6,288 bases of DNA from contig JAIBDV010000191.1 of NCBI GenBank assembly GCA_024686055.1, positions 1-6,288 on the forward strand, read 5' to 3'. The position numbers and the translations under genes are program-made. The number at the start of each line of letters is the position of its first letter. Within the stretch, counting starts at the first letter, position 1. A model generated the notes under the pieces. It saw only the letters and a program-made list of their open reading frames with translations, was not told where the DNA came from and ran no database searches. Shown here one piece after another: positions 5,303-6,288 of this stretch. The stretch is from Neptuniibacter sp. GTDB taxonomy: Bacteria > Pseudomonadota > Gammaproteobacteria > Pseudomonadales > Balneatricaceae.

Positions 5303-6288
5303 CTAGACATTCAGCAGCAGATATTCCCGCTCCCAGGAGCTGATTACCTGATGAAAGGTCTCGAACTCGGCCCGTTTAACCCCAATATAAGCTGCCACAA
5401 ATAATTCCCCCATGATGGCGGTCAGTTCGGGGCAATCTTCCAGCAACCGTAAGCCCTCTTCGAGGGAGCGGGCCAGCTCAACCATATCACCCTCCTCCGC
5501 AGCGGCATTCTGGGTCGGCCGGGTCGGTTGCAGCTGGCCTTTCAGGCCCAGATAACCGCAGGCCAGGCTGGCTGCGATAGCAAGGTAAGGGTTTGAGTCG
5601 GCACCGGGGAAGCGGTTCTCAATGCGGGTAGCGTCGGCGGGTGCACTGGGCACACGCAGCCCGGTGGTACGATTGTCGATACCCCATTTCATATTGACCG
5701 GCGCGGATATTTCCGGGGCGAAGCGGCGGTAGGAGTTAACGTTGGGGGCGAAAAAGCTGATCGCCGCCGGAGTATAGGCCTGTAGCCCACCCATATAGTG
5801 ATAAAACGCCGGACTGAATGCCTCGCCATCTCTGCCCGCAAACACATTTTCGCCGGTGCGGCTGTCGATCAGGCTCTGGTGGATATGCATGGAGCTGCCC
5901 GGCTCATGCTGCATCGGTTTTGCCATAAACGTGCCATAAATACCGTGTTTGAGCGCTGATTCGCGCAGGGTTCGCTTGAACACAAACACCTGATCAGCCA
6001 GTGCCAGCGGGTCACCATGGAGAAAGTTTATCTCCATCTGCGCCGCGCCCGCTTCGTGGATCAGAGTATCCACGGCCAGCCCCTGCTCTTCGCAGTAGGT
6101 ATACAGGGTATCGATTAGCGGGTTGAACTCGTTCACCGCATCAATGCTGTAAGACTGGCGAGCCGTTTCCCGACGACCCGAGCGGCCCGTCGCGGGCTTG
6201 AGTTCGTAATCAGGGTCGGTGTTTTTATGGATCAGATAAAACTCGACCTCCGGGGCGATCACCGGGGTCAGCCCCTCTTGTTCGTACA
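5303..6288 (-). CDS. puuA: gamma-glutamylpolyamine synthetase (glutamine synthetase family, PuuA/PauA), 5' end outside the window
   Basis: ATP-dependent ligase that joins glutamate to putrescine or another polyamine, the first step of the glutamylated route; cytosolic oligomer. About 327 C-terminal codons are visible; the frame runs off the right edge. The GTG at 6262 is an internal codon, since LTPVIAPEVEF reads through it, so about 140 N-terminal residues are missing if the length is near 470. Glutamine synthetase marks are the E-x-E metal motif in APEVEF, AQMEINF (6024-6044), FMAKP, the H-x-H of SSMHIHQS (5879-5887), APNVNSYRRF, NRTTGLRVP (5648-5674) and the ENRFPGADSNPYLA block. The tail WEREYLLLNV is of the Pseudomonas PauA kind. 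There is no adenylylation-type NLY motif at the C-terminus, which argues against true GlnA. It is the upstream gene of a puuA-puuB operon. Confidence 0.88.
   Translation of the reverse strand, partial: YEQEGLTPVIAPEVEFYLIHKNTDPDYELKPATGRSGRRETARQSYSIDAVNEFNPLIDTLYTYCEEQGLAVDTLIHEAGAAQMEINFLHGDPLALADQVFVFKRTLRESALKHGIYGTFMAKPMQHEPGSSMHIHQSLIDSRTGENVFAGRDGEAFSPAFYHYMGGLQAYTPAAISFFAPNVNSYRRFAPEISAPVNMKWGIDNRTTGLRVPSAPADATRIENRFPGADSNPYLAIAASLACGYLGLKGQLQPTRPTQNAAAEEGDMVELARSLEEGLRLLEDCPELTAIMGELFVAAYIGVKRAEFETFHQVISSWEREYLLLNV

Noticed and set aside
6260..6262. GTG as the start codon of the glutamine synthetase-like gene
   Set aside because: The frame continues upstream to the window edge with family-like residues (LTPV before IAPEVEF), and starting here would remove about 140 residues and half of the fold.
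1..6288. tRNA or rRNA genes, CRISPR arrays, insertion sequences
   Set aside because: No regularly spaced repeats, no transposase-like product and no terminal inverted repeats with duplicated targets were seen; I saw no tRNA-like cloverleaf in the intergenic gaps.

Overview
The window looks like chromosomal DNA of a gammaproteobacterium, probably of the Pseudomonas/Oceanospirillales kind. It has moderately high GC, gene-dense packing with short gaps and ordinary Shine-Dalgarno sites, and its proteins most resemble the Puu/Pau polyamine enzymes of E. coli and Pseudomonas. This placement rests on recalled family resemblance, not on a database search.

Layout. Positions 1-365 (minus) hold the N-terminal third of a class III omega-amino acid:pyruvate aminotransferase (BauA-like), cut by the window edge. 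A 249-base divergent control region follows, then puuC, a gamma-glutamyl-aminobutyraldehyde dehydrogenase (615-2108, plus). Two GC-rich hairpins lie in the convergent gap. Next is a free-standing ATP-grasp ligase-like gene on the minus strand (2173-3303). A second divergent control region (3304-3493) carries a perfect 18-bp palindrome and a near-consensus sigma-70 promoter. It leads to an unrecognised 157-residue protein (3494-3967, plus). The right part is a minus-strand operon, puuA (5303-6288, 5' end missing) then puuB (3993-5276), read toward the centre.

How the genes work together. PuuA glutamylates putrescine or another polyamine, PuuB oxidises the product to the aldehyde, and PuuC oxidises the aldehyde to the acid. 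A PuuD-type hydrolase and a PuuR/PauR regulator are not in view. The aminotransferase could take the omega-amino acid released by the pathway (beta-alanine, perhaps GABA) on to a semialdehyde.

The part that this pathway does not explain is the central pair. The ATP-grasp protein resembles the C-terminal ligase half of the GNAT/ATP-grasp fusion that makes the osmolyte N-acetylglutaminylglutamine amide. It has no acetyltransferase half, and it appears to have lost the glycine-rich loop and the metal-binding Asn of the fold. It sits back to back with a gene of unknown function across a region containing the palindrome. This pair is the best candidate here for something undescribed.
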